A stretch of DNA of 64,000 bases from Allorhizobium sonneratiae (lineage in GTDB: Bacteria; Pseudomonadota; Alphaproteobacteria; Rhizobiales; Rhizobiaceae): NCBI RefSeq assembly GCF_023700755.1, contig NZ_JAMKOJ010000003.1, positions 471,944 to 535,943 of the forward strand, in the 5' to 3' direction. The notes beneath the pieces were generated by a model. It made no database searches and had not been told where the DNA came from. It worked only from the letters and a program-made list of their open reading frames with translations. Positions 43,946-53,223 of this stretch are shown here, piece after piece (within the stretch, counting starts at the first letter, position 1; each line of letters starts with the position of its first letter). Made by a program: the position numbers and the translations under genes.

Positions 43946-44164
43946 ATGTCAAGCAAAGATGTTGGTCTTCGTATCCGCGTTGAAAAAGAACTCCGCGAGG
44001 CGTTCCAAGGTGCATGCATGGCCGAAAATCGGAAGGCATCGGAAGTTTTACGCGAATTCATGCAGGCGTTTGCCAATCGACAGCAAAACGTGTTGCTGCC
44101 GGATATGTTCACAGCGCCGGAAGTCAGATCGCCACGCCGTACAATAAAGAGAAAAGCGATATGA
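43946..44164 (+). CDS. ribbon-helix-helix-like regulator of the restriction cassette
   Basis: 72 residues from ATG 43946 (ATG 43928 is an alternative). MSSKDVGLRIRVEKELREAF, then ACMAENRKASEVLREFMQAF: short beta strand followed by two helices, the RHH layout. Basic tail. Stop overlaps the methylase start (ATGA). Probably controls the timing of the methylase/endonuclease, like C proteins; inferred. Confidence 0.6.
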   Translation: MSSKDVGLRIRVEKELREAFQGACMAENRKASEVLREFMQAFANRQQNVLLPDMFTAPEVRSPRRTIKRKAI

Positions 44165-45408
44165 GCCAATTCGATGCAATGGGAGTTTACGGAGTAGCGG
44201 GACGTTTGACCTCGCTCGACTTGTTCGCTGGTGCGGGCGGGCTATCCGAAGGCTTGCGGGAAGCAGGGTTCAACTCTCTCTATGCCAACGAAATTTCTCC
44301 GCGTTACGCTCAGACCTACGCGGCCAATCATCCCGACACCTATGTCGATAGTCGCGATATTCGCATGGTCGATGCCCGCAAGGTGCGTACACTATTAGGT
44401 TTGAGGCGGGGCGAACTGGATTTGATTGCCGGTGGGCCACCATGCCAAGGCTTTTCGATTAACGCTCCCAAGCGTTCTACTGACGACTCACGGAACCACC
44501 TCTTCCGCGAATACCTACGATTCGTTACAGAATTCAAGCCACGAGTGGTCATGATCGAGAACGTGCCAGGAATGGTGTCGTTTGAGGGTGGCGCAACGCT
44601 GGATGCAATTCTTGAATCGCTGAAACACCTTGGCTATGATGCCGATGTCCGCATCCTGTATGCACCCCACTACGGCATACCCCAAACCCGCTGGCGCACG
44701 ATAATCCTTGGTATCCGGGACGGTCTGAATCCTACTGAACTGTTCCCCGAGCCGTTGCGGCAGGCTCCGGTTAGGGTGAATTTTACCTCCCAATTTGCCG
44801 GTAAGACGCTGGTGAACCTACCGCGCTCGCTTGAACTGCCGTCGCATGTGACGGTCAGAGATGCCATCGGCGATTTGCCCGTTCTGCGAAACGGCGAAAT
44901 GGGCGAGGTGACGAAGCCGTACCGCCACCCTGCAGACAACCCTTATCAGCAGCTGATGCGTGTGGGGTCGGAAGGGGTGACTTGTCATGAAGCGGCGAGG
45001 TTGAGCAAAATCAATCTTGAACGCATGTCACATATCCCACCAGGCGGAAATTGGACGGATATTCCCGACGCGCTTTTGCCGCACGGAATGCGCAGGGCGC
45101 GTCGGAGTGACCACACCAAACGTTATGGGCGGGTTTCTCCGACCGGACTTGCATCCACCATATTGACCAAGTGCGATCCGCATTGGGGCGCTTATTTTCA
45201 CTACGAGCAGGACCGGGCCTTTACCGTACGGGAGGCGGCACGACTTCAATCCTTCCCCGACACCTATGTTTTCTGCGGTTCGCGGGTTGAGCAATACGAA
45301 CAAGTCGGCAATGCGGTTCCGCCATTGTTGGGTGCTGCGGTTGGCCGGACAATTGCTCATGTCCTTGGAGCACGCGAGACGATAACACGCAAAGCCGGGG
45401 TGGCGTAA
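44161..45408 (+). CDS. DNA (cytosine-5-)-methyltransferase
   Basis: 415 residues. C5-methyltransferase motifs in order: SLDLFAGAGGLSEGLREAGF (I, S-adenosylmethionine site), GGPPCQGFS (IV, catalytic Cys95), MIENVPGM (VI, about 131), RWRTIILG (VIII), and QYEQVGNAVPPLLG (X). The target-recognition stretch lies between about 240 and 350. Paired with the endonuclease four bases downstream; it would protect the host from it. Confidence 0.95.
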   Translation: MSQFDAMGVYGVAGRLTSLDLFAGAGGLSEGLREAGFNSLYANEISPRYAQTYAANHPDTYVDSRDIRMVDARKVRTLLGLRRGELDLIAGGPPCQGFSINAPKRSTDDSRNHLFREYLRFVTEFKPRVVMIENVPGMVSFEGGATLDAILESLKHLGYDADVRILYAPHYGIPQTRWRTIILGIRDGLNPTELFPEPLRQAPVRVNFTSQFAGKTLVNLPRSLELPSHVTVRDAIGDLPVLRNGEMGEVTKPYRHPADNPYQQLMRVGSEGVTCHEAARLSKINLERMSHIPPGGNWTDIPDALLPHGMRRARRSDHTKRYGRVSPTGLASTILTKCDPHWGAYFHYEQDRAFTVREAARLQSFPDTYVFCGSRVEQYEQVGNAVPPLLGAAVGRTIAHVLGARETITRKAGVA

Positions 45409-45411
45409 CAA

Positions 45412-46317
45412 GTGGCTGGGAAAATCTGGGAATTTTTCGGCTATCGCGCGGATGATCACTCGGCGGCGGCAATCGCTGCCGCCACCAACAAGCAATGCCC
45501 TTATCTATCCGATGTGTGCGAGAAGCGGCTAAGTGATGGCGCTATCGCGGGCGTCTGCACGATCAAGCCGGTCACGTCGGATCCGGTCATGTGTTGTCCA
45601 ATCCGCCTGTACGCAGACAAATACCGCGCCCTCTACGACGTAGCAAAAATTGCGTTTGATGAAGATTATGAGCTGATCGCAGGCGGCAAAGCATCGGCAA
45701 GGGCTAGGGATATTAAACAACCTGTTGTTGCCGTGTTTGGCAAGCGTTGGGGCGGTGAATTGCGCTTGCCCCAAAAAGATGGTGCGGGAAGCTACTTTGT
45801 AGATTGGGTTTTGGCCCTACTCGATGCCAACGGCAGATTGAAAGAATTTGTCGCCGTTGAAGTCCAGACCATCGACACCACGGGCAACTACCGCAACGGC
45901 AGGGAAGCATTGCTGAAACCGGAACGAACCAACCCAGCTACGTCGGCGGGCCTGAATTGGGAAAACGTCAACAAGCGTATTCTGCCGCAGTTGATCTACA
46001 AGGGGCAGGTGCTGCAACGCGAGGCTTTGTGCCGGAAGGGTTTGTTCTTTGTTTGCCCGCAGCCGGTCTATACGCGGATCATGGCGCGCCTTGGTGGTGC
46101 AAGTGGCTTGATTCGTTATACCCTACAGCCTGCGTCGATCACGTTCCTTGCTTATCAGCACGACTTGTCGAACGGCATCATCGACGGGGCCACCGTGCCG
46201 CTTAAAGCCGATCCGCCCCATTCCACCACGGTCTATAAGGTGCAAGAGGCGTTCAATAATGTCACCTTGCCTGATGAAAACGTCTATCGAACCGCGATTG
46301 AGGCGGCGTTAGGCTGA
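45412..46317 (+). CDS. NotI-like type II restriction endonuclease
   Basis: 301 residues from GTG 45412, right behind the methylase. Cys29, Cys36, Cys49 and Cys61/62 form a candidate metal cluster like the iron-binding Cys motif of NotI. PD-(D/E)xK-type core: SYFVDWVLALLD (Asp131) and AVEVQTIDTTGNY with Glu150 and Gln152, the ExQ variant seen in NotI. NotI itself cuts an 8-bp GC-rich site; the site here is unknown. Confidence 0.75.
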   Translation: MAGKIWEFFGYRADDHSAAAIAAATNKQCPYLSDVCEKRLSDGAIAGVCTIKPVTSDPVMCCPIRLYADKYRALYDVAKIAFDEDYELIAGGKASARARDIKQPVVAVFGKRWGGELRLPQKDGAGSYFVDWVLALLDANGRLKEFVAVEVQTIDTTGNYRNGREALLKPERTNPATSAGLNWENVNKRILPQLIYKGQVLQREALCRKGLFFVCPQPVYTRIMARLGGASGLIRYTLQPASITFLAYQHDLSNGIIDGATVPLKADPPHSTTVYKVQEAFNNVTLPDENVYRTAIEAALG

Positions 46318-46467
46318 CGGTCACGCAACCGAGCAAAGTCCTCGAAGAGGATGTGATTACCGCGCTGGGACGTTTGGGTACCTTTTCGGGCCGCAAGCGC
46401 ACATAAGCCATTCCTCCCGTCTTTTTAGACGGCCCGCACCCATCATCAAATCAATCAGGATAGACTC

Positions 46468-46935
46468 ATGAAAGGTCGCAAACCTTCCAGCGAGAATGTT
46501 GTGCCGTTGAAGCCCGAGGAGGGTGGCGGGGTTAATTTTGAGGCGCGGGGGGTGGCGCGGGCGCGGGAATTGCGACCGGCGGAGCTGCCTTTTGATGTGC
46601 GGGCGATTTATGATCGGTTGGCGCCGCCTTTGTGCGATCCGCGCAAGAACCGGCTGAACGAGACGAACATCTACATGTTCGAGCAGCTGTGCTGGACGAT
46701 CTCGCGTTACGAAAAACTGCGCCTCGATGTGCGCGAGAACGGCGAGACCTATGAGAGCGAGACACGCAACGGCGTGCAGTTCAAGAACCGCCCGGAGGTC
46801 GGGCAACTCAACGAAACATGGCGGCAGGTGCGGGCGCTGGCCAGCGATTTCGGCCTGACGCCCGCTGCCGAGCGTGGCCTGCAGGCGTCGGGCCAGATGG
46901 GGTTCAATTTCGAGGATGACGACAGCTTCGATTGA
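46468..46935 (+). CDS. terminase small subunit, P27 family
   Basis: 155 residues. Opens with MKGRKPSSENVVPLKP, the usual P27 motif with GxKP, then LPFDVRAIYDRLAPPL and a helical DNA-binding body. Recognises packaging sites. Restarts phage structural gene style after the restriction cassette. Confidence 0.9.
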   Translation: MKGRKPSSENVVPLKPEEGGGVNFEARGVARARELRPAELPFDVRAIYDRLAPPLCDPRKNRLNETNIYMFEQLCWTISRYEKLRLDVRENGETYESETRNGVQFKNRPEVGQLNETWRQVRALASDFGLTPAAERGLQASGQMGFNFEDDDSFD

Positions 46936-48733
46936 GAGTGCGCTGCCGGATGTGTCCTATGAGGACGATCCGGTCACGGCCTGGGCGGCAGATGTCGTTC
47001 GCGGTGTCGTGGTGGCCGGGCCGCATGTGCGCAATGCCTGCCGCCGTCATCTTCTCGATCTGCGTGATGGTCCGGCGCGGGGTCTGCTCTGGGATGTGGA
47101 GGAAGCGAAGAAGCGGATTGCGTGGTTTTCCAAGCATCTGCGGCTGAATGGCGGGCAGTTTGAGGGCATCCGGTTTACCCCGCATCCCAGTCAGGCTTTT
47201 CGCATCGGTTCGCTGTTCGGCTGGAAATGGGCCGATACCGGGCTTCGCCGGTTCCGCCGGTTTTATGATGAAGAGGGCAAGGGCAACGGCAAATCGCCGC
47301 TTCTCGGCGGCATCGGCCTCATGATGATGGTGGCCGATGGCGAGCCGCGTGCCGAAGTCTATGCGGCGGCGGCGAAGAAGGATCAGGCGCAGGTTCTGTT
47401 TCGCGATGCCGTTGCCATGCGCGACCAGTCGCCCAGTCTGGCGCGCAAGGTGACGTCTCAGGGCGAAAACCCGGTCTGGCAGCTGACCTATCGCGCCAAA
47501 GGCGGCGATAAGCGATTCTTCAAGCCGATATCATCGGATAAGGCGCAGTCCGGCCCGCGTCCGTCCTGCGCGCTGTGCGATGAGGTGCATGAGCACCCGA
47601 ACCGCGATGTGATCGAAATGCTGGAGCGCGGCTTCAAGTTTCGCAAACAGCCGCTGCTGGTCATGGCCACCAATTCCGGCTCGGACCGCAATTCGATCTG
47701 CTGGGAGGAACACCAGCACGCCGTCAATGTGGCGGCGGGCATCGTGCAGGATGACACCACCTTTTCCTTCGTCTGCTCGCTGGATGAGGGTGACGACTGG
47801 GAAAATGACCCGGAATGCTGGGTGAAGGCCAATCCGCTCCTCGATGTGACGATCACGCGGGACTATCTGATGGGCGTTGTGGCGCAGGCGAAGATGATGC
47901 CGGGCAAACGAAACGGCATTGCGCGGCTGCATTTTTGCGAGTGGACGCAATCGGTCAATGCGGCGATCCGGCGCGAAGCCTGGATGGCCTGCCAGAAGAG
48001 CCTCGATCTCGACTGGCTGATTGAACAGGGCTTTCCCTGCTATGGCGGCCTCGATCTGTCCCGCACCCGCGATTTTACCGCGCTGACGCTGACATGGGTT
48101 CTGGACAGCGCGAAAGATGCCGAACGCCTTGTCTCAAAGACATGGTTCTGGACCCCTGCCGATACACTGGCCGACCGGGCCAGCACCGACCAGGCCCCTT
48201 ATGAGCTGTGGCGCGATCAGGGGCATGTGGAGGCGGTTCCGGGCCAGCGGCTCAAATATTCCTGGCTGGCAAAGGCGGTGGGCGAAATCTGCGCCCGCTT
48301 CGAGCCGCTGGAAATCGGCGCGGACCAGTACGGGCTGGAGCAGCTTTGCGAACATCTGGAAGAAGACGGCGTGTCGCTGCCGCTGACCATCCATCCGCAG
48401 GGCTTCAACCGCCGGGTGCTGGAACGCGATCCGAATGCGCCGGATGGCGAGCAGGAGATTTATCTCTGGATGCCGCACAGCATCAACATGCTGGAAAACG
48501 CAATCTATGAGCAGCGCATCGGCATAGACCCGAACCCGATGCTGGACAGCTGCGCTGCCAGCGTCGTCTACGCGGAAAACCGCACCGGCCATCGCATGTT
48601 CGACAAGGAACATGCCTTTGGCCGCATTGACGGCATGGTGTCTCTGGCCATGTCGATGGGCGTTGCGCTCTGCCGCGCCCGTGTGTCGCCGTCATCCCCC
48701 TGGGATGATGAGGATTATTCTCTGCCAACATAA
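46916..48733 (+). CDS. terminase large subunit
   Basis: 605 residues from ATG 46916, overlapping the small subunit by 20 bases. ATPase Walker A GKGNGKSP (residues 121-128), Walker B with ALCDEVHEH (Asp222-Glu223), C-terminal RNase H-like nuclease with YGGLDLSRTRDFTALTL and MDSCAAS-type late Asp region. Packages phage DNA into procapsids. Confidence 0.94.
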   Translation: MTTASIESALPDVSYEDDPVTAWAADVVRGVVVAGPHVRNACRRHLLDLRDGPARGLLWDVEEAKKRIAWFSKHLRLNGGQFEGIRFTPHPSQAFRIGSLFGWKWADTGLRRFRRFYDEEGKGNGKSPLLGGIGLMMMVADGEPRAEVYAAAAKKDQAQVLFRDAVAMRDQSPSLARKVTSQGENPVWQLTYRAKGGDKRFFKPISSDKAQSGPRPSCALCDEVHEHPNRDVIEMLERGFKFRKQPLLVMATNSGSDRNSICWEEHQHAVNVAAGIVQDDTTFSFVCSLDEGDDWENDPECWVKANPLLDVTITRDYLMGVVAQAKMMPGKRNGIARLHFCEWTQSVNAAIRREAWMACQKSLDLDWLIEQGFPCYGGLDLSRTRDFTALTLTWVLDSAKDAERLVSKTWFWTPADTLADRASTDQAPYELWRDQGHVEAVPGQRLKYSWLAKAVGEICARFEPLEIGADQYGLEQLCEHLEEDGVSLPLTIHPQGFNRRVLERDPNAPDGEQEIYLWMPHSINMLENAIYEQRIGIDPNPMLDSCAASVVYAENRTGHRMFDKEHAFGRIDGMVSLAMSMGVALCRARVSPSSPWDDEDYSLPT

Positions 48734-48744
48734 GGGGTGGCCGC

Positions 48745-50034
48745 ATGGCATCCGGAAAGGCCAAGGCCGAGCGGCGTTCCACGTCGCTCGAAAGCGAAAC
48801 CGTGCCTGTCAGCGCGGCGAATTTCATGGAATTTTTCGGGCTGGGCGGCGGGACCTTGCCCACGGTCACGGTGGAAACGGCGCTTCAGGTGCCAGCCGTT
48901 CAGGCGGCGGTGTCGTTTCTGTCGCGCACTTTGGCAACCCTGCCGCTGCATGTCTACAAGACGACGGATCGCGGGCCGGAACGCCTCGGCGGCAAGCTGG
49001 CCGTGGTGCTGGAGGAAAACCCGAATGAGGAAATGGATACCTCGAAATTCCGGCGCTTCTTCTGGGAACAGGTATTTACCGGCGGGCGCGGCCTTGCCTG
49101 GATCGAGCGCAAGGGGGCGGGCGTGGAAGCGCTCTGGCCCATCGATCCCGGCAGCGCCTCGATCAGCCGTCGCGGCGGCAGGCTGTTTTACCGATTCGAG
49201 GGCAGGGAATATCCGGCAACGGACGTGATCGACATTCCCTATATGCTGAAGCGCAATCTGGTGCAGCATCGCGGGCCGATTGCCATGGCGGAAAAGGCCA
49301 TTCAGCTGGCGCTGGCGATGAATGATTATGCCTCGAATTTCTTTGCCGGTGGCGGCGTGCCGCCTCTGGCGCTGAAAGGGCCGATGCCCGCCAACGACCG
49401 GGCGATGCAGCGGGCGCGCGAGGATGTGAAACGGGCGGTCAAGGCGGCCAGACAGGACCAGCTGCCGCTCATTCAGCTGCCGGTCGGCTATGAGCTGACG
49501 CAGGTGGGCTATGATCCGGCCAAGGGTCAGATGACCGAAGCGCGGCTCTATCAGGTGCAGGAAATTGCCCGCGCCTATCAGATACCGCCGAATTTCCTGC
49601 AGGACCTCAGCCGGGCGACCTTTTCCAATGTCGAGCAGAACGACCTTTATCTGGTCAAGCATCTGATCAGCCAGTGGGCGACGGCGCTTGAAGGGGAAAT
49701 GAACCTGAAGGTTTTCGGGCGGATGAACACCCGCCGCTATGTCCGGCACAATCTGGACGGGCTGATGCGCGGCGATTTCAAGAGCCGTCTCGAAGCGCTG
49801 GCCGCAGGTGTCAATTCCGCACTTTTGACCCCGAATGAGGGGCGCGAAATCGAAGGCAGGCCGCGCGCCCCGGACCCGGCGGCAGACCGGCTCTACATTC
49901 AGGGCGCAACCGTGCCCATCGGCGCAAACACCGGAGCGGATGGCGCATCCACGCCCGATCCGCCCGACGATCCATCAAACAGCGAAAGGCAGGTGAGCGA
50001 TGACGTTAGCGACAACGTTGCCGAAAACGGGTGA
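48745..50034 (+). CDS. portal protein, HK97 family
   Basis: 429 residues. HK97/SPP1-type portal: VETALQVPAVQAAVSFLSRT start, PANDRAMQRAREDVKRAVKA wing/stem, and FLQDLSRATFSNVEQNDLYL signature. C-terminal Pro-rich tail. Ring at the capsid vertex. Confidence 0.92.
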   Translation: MASGKAKAERRSTSLESETVPVSAANFMEFFGLGGGTLPTVTVETALQVPAVQAAVSFLSRTLATLPLHVYKTTDRGPERLGGKLAVVLEENPNEEMDTSKFRRFFWEQVFTGGRGLAWIERKGAGVEALWPIDPGSASISRRGGRLFYRFEGREYPATDVIDIPYMLKRNLVQHRGPIAMAEKAIQLALAMNDYASNFFAGGGVPPLALKGPMPANDRAMQRAREDVKRAVKAARQDQLPLIQLPVGYELTQVGYDPAKGQMTEARLYQVQEIARAYQIPPNFLQDLSRATFSNVEQNDLYLVKHLISQWATALEGEMNLKVFGRMNTRRYVRHNLDGLMRGDFKSRLEALAAGVNSALLTPNEGREIEGRPRAPDPAADRLYIQGATVPIGANTGADGASTPDPPDDPSNSERQVSDDVSDNVAENG

Positions 50035-50605
50035 GCGCGAATGCCGCTCGCTGGTTCAGCCGGTGGAGACGCGGACGCAAGGGGCTGGCATGACGGTGCG
50101 CGGCTATGCCGCCGTCTTCGGCGAGGTGGCGGAGGTTGCGGGCGTCTTTGCCGAAACCGTGGCACCGGGGGCCTTTGCCCGCTCGCTCGGCTCTGACGAT
50201 ATCCGCGCCTTTTACGATCATGACACCGCGCTGGTGCTGGGCCGCAACCGGGCAGGCACGCTGCGGCTTGCCGAAGACGGCAAGGGGCTTGCGGTGGAAA
50301 TCGACCTTCCCGACACCTCGGCGGGGCGCGATGTGCGCACGCTGATCGAGCGGGGCGATGTCTCCGGCATGTCCTTCGGTTTTGAAGTGGTGAGCGAGGA
50401 GTGGGATTTTTCCCAGCCGATGCCGCTCAGAACCATTCGCGATGTCAATCTCTTCGAGGTCTCCATCGTCTCGATCCCGGCCTATGCCGGAACCACCATT
50501 GCGCTGCGCTCGCTGGAGAGCGCCCGCAAGACCGATATCCGGTCTTTTGCGCCGCTTGCCCGGCTGCGCATGAAAATCGGCCTGGACCTGACACAAAGGT
50601 CCTGA
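50000..50605 (+). CDS. prohead protease, HK97 family
   Basis: 201 residues, overlapping portal by 35 bases. Serine protease: FYDHDTALVLG with His74, and VSIVSIPAYAGT with the nucleophile Ser158 (or 155). Cleaves the capsid delta domain and itself. Confidence 0.93.
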   Translation: MTLATTLPKTGERECRSLVQPVETRTQGAGMTVRGYAAVFGEVAEVAGVFAETVAPGAFARSLGSDDIRAFYDHDTALVLGRNRAGTLRLAEDGKGLAVEIDLPDTSAGRDVRTLIERGDVSGMSFGFEVVSEEWDFSQPMPLRTIRDVNLFEVSIVSIPAYAGTTIALRSLESARKTDIRSFAPLARLRMKIGLDLTQRS

Positions 50606-50660
50606 CGCATTCCGGGGAAAGCGGAAACCGGTTTCCCGCTCAGGAATAACAAAAACAATA
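50606..50660. repeat. degenerate family A repeat between protease and capsid
   Basis: GCATTCCGGGGAAAGCGG, AAACCGGTTTCCCGC and AGGAATAACAAAAACAA recall segments of copies 1 and 5. Only partial, so the match is tentative. Confidence 0.4.
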
Positions 50661-50696
50661 TCTTGCAAAACTTCCCTCAACAATCAGGAGAACATC

Positions 50697-51968
50697 ATGT
50701 CGCAGAAACTCAAGGAACTGCGTGAGAAGCAGGCGCGTATCGTGGAAGAGGCCCGTGAGCGGCTGGATGCGGTCAACGCCAATACCGATGAGGCGCGTGC
50801 GAAGGAGCTGGAAGGCGCGCATGACAAGGCCATGGCCGAATATGACCGGCTTCAGGGCATTATCGAGCGGGAAGAAAAGCTGACCGAACTGGAAAAGCGT
50901 GAGGAAGAGCGCCGCGCACAGATGCGCCCGCTGAAAGACACGCCCGAAACGCGCGGCCTCGATCTGCCGCAGGGCAGCAAGGTGGAATATCGCAGCGTCT
51001 TTGCCAAGGTGGTCTGCGGTGTCAGCCCTTCCGATCTTTCGGCAGAAGAGCGCTCGGTGCTGCAAAAGGGCGCGGCAAGCTTTGAAACCCGCGACCAGCT
51101 GACGGCCACGGGGGCGGCGGGCGGCTTTACCGTGCCGACCGAGCTTGAGGCGGAAATCATCAAGGCGATGAAACTGTGGGGTCCGCTTTACGATGAGGCG
51201 ATCTGCACGATGATCTCCACCTCCAAGGGCAATCCGATGCTGGTGCCGACGGTGGACGACACCGACAGGGAGGCCGATGAACTGGCCGAAGGCGGCGATC
51301 TGAAGGAAGACGGCAGCGGCGATGTCGAGTTCGGGCAGAAGGCGCTCAACGCCTATGTCTATGCGACACCCTTCATCAAATGGTCCTTCGAGCTGGATGC
51401 CGATTCCCTGTTCAACATGGAATCCCTGCTTGGCGGGCTGGTCGGCGAGCGGCTTGGCCGTCTTGCCAACCGCAAGCTGACGGTCGGAACCGGCAATGAG
51501 CAGCCGAACGGCGTGGTCAATGCCGCAGGCCTTGGCGTGACTACGGCTGCGCAGACGGCCTTTACCTGGGACAATATCATTGAGCTGGAACATTCTGTCG
51601 ATCCGGCTTACCGGGCCTCGCCGAAATGCCGCTACATGTTCAATGACGGATTTCTGCTCGCTGCCCGCAAGCTGAAGGACGGCAACGGCAATTACCTCTG
51701 GCAGCAGGGCGATGTGCAAAAGGGCGTGCCCGCCAGCTTCAACGGGCGGCCCTATTCCATCAACCAGCACATGGATGAGGTGGCGGCGGGCAAGACCATC
51801 GCGCTCTTCGGTGATTTTTCCAAATATTTCGTCCGCCGTGTCGGCTCGCCGGTGATCGGCGTGCTGCGTGAACGCTTCTGGCCGAAGGTCGGCATTGCCG
51901 GGCTGATCCGGTTTGACGGCGAGCTGGGCGATGTCAACGCCATCAAGGCGATGAAAACCGCCGTCTGA
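50697..51968 (+). CDS. major capsid protein, HK97 fold
   Basis: 423 residues. N-terminal delta domain as a charged coiled coil (1-85, LKELREKQARIVEEARERLD), then mature capsid beginning near residue 100. Fold marks: TATGAAGGFTVPTELEAEII and RVGSPVIGVLRERFWPKVGI. Follows its protease, the standard order. Confidence 0.95.
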   Translation: MSQKLKELREKQARIVEEARERLDAVNANTDEARAKELEGAHDKAMAEYDRLQGIIEREEKLTELEKREEERRAQMRPLKDTPETRGLDLPQGSKVEYRSVFAKVVCGVSPSDLSAEERSVLQKGAASFETRDQLTATGAAGGFTVPTELEAEIIKAMKLWGPLYDEAICTMISTSKGNPMLVPTVDDTDREADELAEGGDLKEDGSGDVEFGQKALNAYVYATPFIKWSFELDADSLFNMESLLGGLVGERLGRLANRKLTVGTGNEQPNGVVNAAGLGVTTAAQTAFTWDNIIELEHSVDPAYRASPKCRYMFNDGFLLAARKLKDGNGNYLWQQGDVQKGVPASFNGRPYSINQHMDEVAAGKTIALFGDFSKYFVRRVGSPVIGVLRERFWPKVGIAGLIRFDGELGDVNAIKAMKTAV

Positions 51969-51988
51969 AAAAGCACGGGCCGGTGGTG

Positions 51989-52033
51989 AGAGCATCGTGC
52001 CGAACATCGGTTCCCACTTTTCGGCCGATGCTC
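51989..52033. repeat. family A repeat inside the prophage
   Basis: AGAGCATCGTGCCGA ... GGTTCCCACTTTTCGGCCGATGCTC, matching modules of copy 4 (27491) and copy 5. Placed between capsid and connector genes. Shows that the host repeat has entered phage DNA. Confidence 0.65.
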
Positions 52034-52065
52034 GGCCTTCCACCGGCCCTTTCTGGAGATATGTC

Positions 52066-52614
52066 ATGAGCTGGTATTCGCCCATGGTCACGGCTGAGGC
52101 CGAGGCCCTGCCGGTCAGCGTCCAGACGATCAAGGAGCGCTGCATGATCGATACCGATCAGGACGACGCGGTGATCGAAATGATGATCCGCGAAGTCATC
52201 GCCGTGATCGAGCAGACCTGCAATCTTTCCATCTGGCCGAAAACGCTCGCCGCCCAATGCGACAGCTGGGCCGATCTGCAACGCCTGCCGGATGGGCCGC
52301 TGAGGCCGGGCAGCACACCCGCCATCACCTATACGCAGCCGGACGGGCAGGAGGTGGTTCTTGACCCTGCCGCCTATCGGGTGCGTTCCGATGGTCTCAC
52401 TGCCTGTCTTTTTCCGCTGACGCGCTGGCCGCAGGCCCATGGCGGGGCGGCAATCCTCGTGACCTATGAGGTCGGGTTTGCCGAACTGCCGCTTGATCTG
52501 CGCCTCGGCATCGTCATGCGCATCGCCGAACTTTACGGCAACCCGGAAAACCGCCCGGCAGACAGGGTGACGGATTTCGACCGGCTGCTGGTCAACTGGA
52601 GACGGGGCGCGTGA
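52066..52614 (+). CDS. head-tail connector protein (gp6-like)
   Basis: 182 residues from ATG 52066 with GGAGAT upstream. N-terminal helical region of the HK97 gp6 connector type: TIKERCMIDTDQDDAVIEMM, then an Ig-like insert. Joins portal to tail. Coupled to the next gene. Confidence 0.85.
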   Translation: MSWYSPMVTAEAEALPVSVQTIKERCMIDTDQDDAVIEMMIREVIAVIEQTCNLSIWPKTLAAQCDSWADLQRLPDGPLRPGSTPAITYTQPDGQEVVLDPAAYRVRSDGLTACLFPLTRWPQAHGGAAILVTYEVGFAELPLDLRLGIVMRIAELYGNPENRPADRVTDFDRLLVNWRRGA

Positions 52615-52886
52615 TGCGGGTGCGGTTTCTGGAAGATTTCGATTTCAAGCCGGTGCGCGCCACCACCATCGCCTATCGGGCGGGCATGGAAATGACGGTG
52701 CGCAAATGCTGCGGCGAACAGGCCGTTGCCGCCGGAAAGGCGGTGGAACTGGCAAAGCCCGCAAGAGCAATCACGGAACAACAAAGAGCAATTGCAGCGA
52801 AAGTGGATGCCGGTTTCGCGTCCGCAATTGCGCAGCAAAACACAACAAGGGAGGGCGACGATGGCAGGGGAGCGAACGACAGGTGA
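52614..52886 (+). CDS. small phage head-region protein
   Basis: 90 residues, ATG 52614 overlapping the previous stop (TGATG). Starts MRVRFLEDFDFKPVRATTIA; middle carries a helical Ala/Gln region. Sits between connector and adaptor and overlaps the adaptor start by 26 bases. Unknown function. Confidence 0.6.
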   Translation: MRVRFLEDFDFKPVRATTIAYRAGMEMTVRKCCGEQAVAAGKAVELAKPARAITEQQRAIAAKVDAGFASAIAQQNTTREGDDGRGANDR

Positions 52887-53223
52887 TCTCAAACACACCG
52901 TTGCCTTTGAAACCCGTGAAGAGCGGGACCGGGGTGACGGCGTCACGGTGGGCGTGTGGCAGGAGCGGTTTCGCTGCCGGGCCGGATATGTGCATCTGCG
53001 CGGCGGCGAAAGCGTCATGGCGGACCGGCTTCAGGGCCAGCATACGCAGGTGATTTTCGTGCGCGTCAGCCGCGCGGCAAAGCAGGTCGGCACGGACTGG
53101 CGCATTCGCGATCTCGACAGTGGCGCTCTCTTCAACATTCGCGATGTGACGCCGCAGGAATACGGGCCGGGCCGGGATCGGCGCTTTGTCGATTTCCTCT
53201 GCCAGAGCGGGGTTTCGACATGA
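52861..53223 (+). CDS. head-tail adaptor (head closure) protein
   Basis: 120 residues from ATG 52861. Barrel protein of the SPP1 gp16 type: HTVAFETREERDRGDGVTVG, WQERFRCRAGYVHLRGGESV, and IRDLDSGALFNIRDVTPQE. Coupled to the next gene by ATGA. Confidence 0.85.
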   Translation: MAGERTTGDLKHTVAFETREERDRGDGVTVGVWQERFRCRAGYVHLRGGESVMADRLQGQHTQVIFVRVSRAAKQVGTDWRIRDLDSGALFNIRDVTPQEYGPGRDRRFVDFLCQSGVST

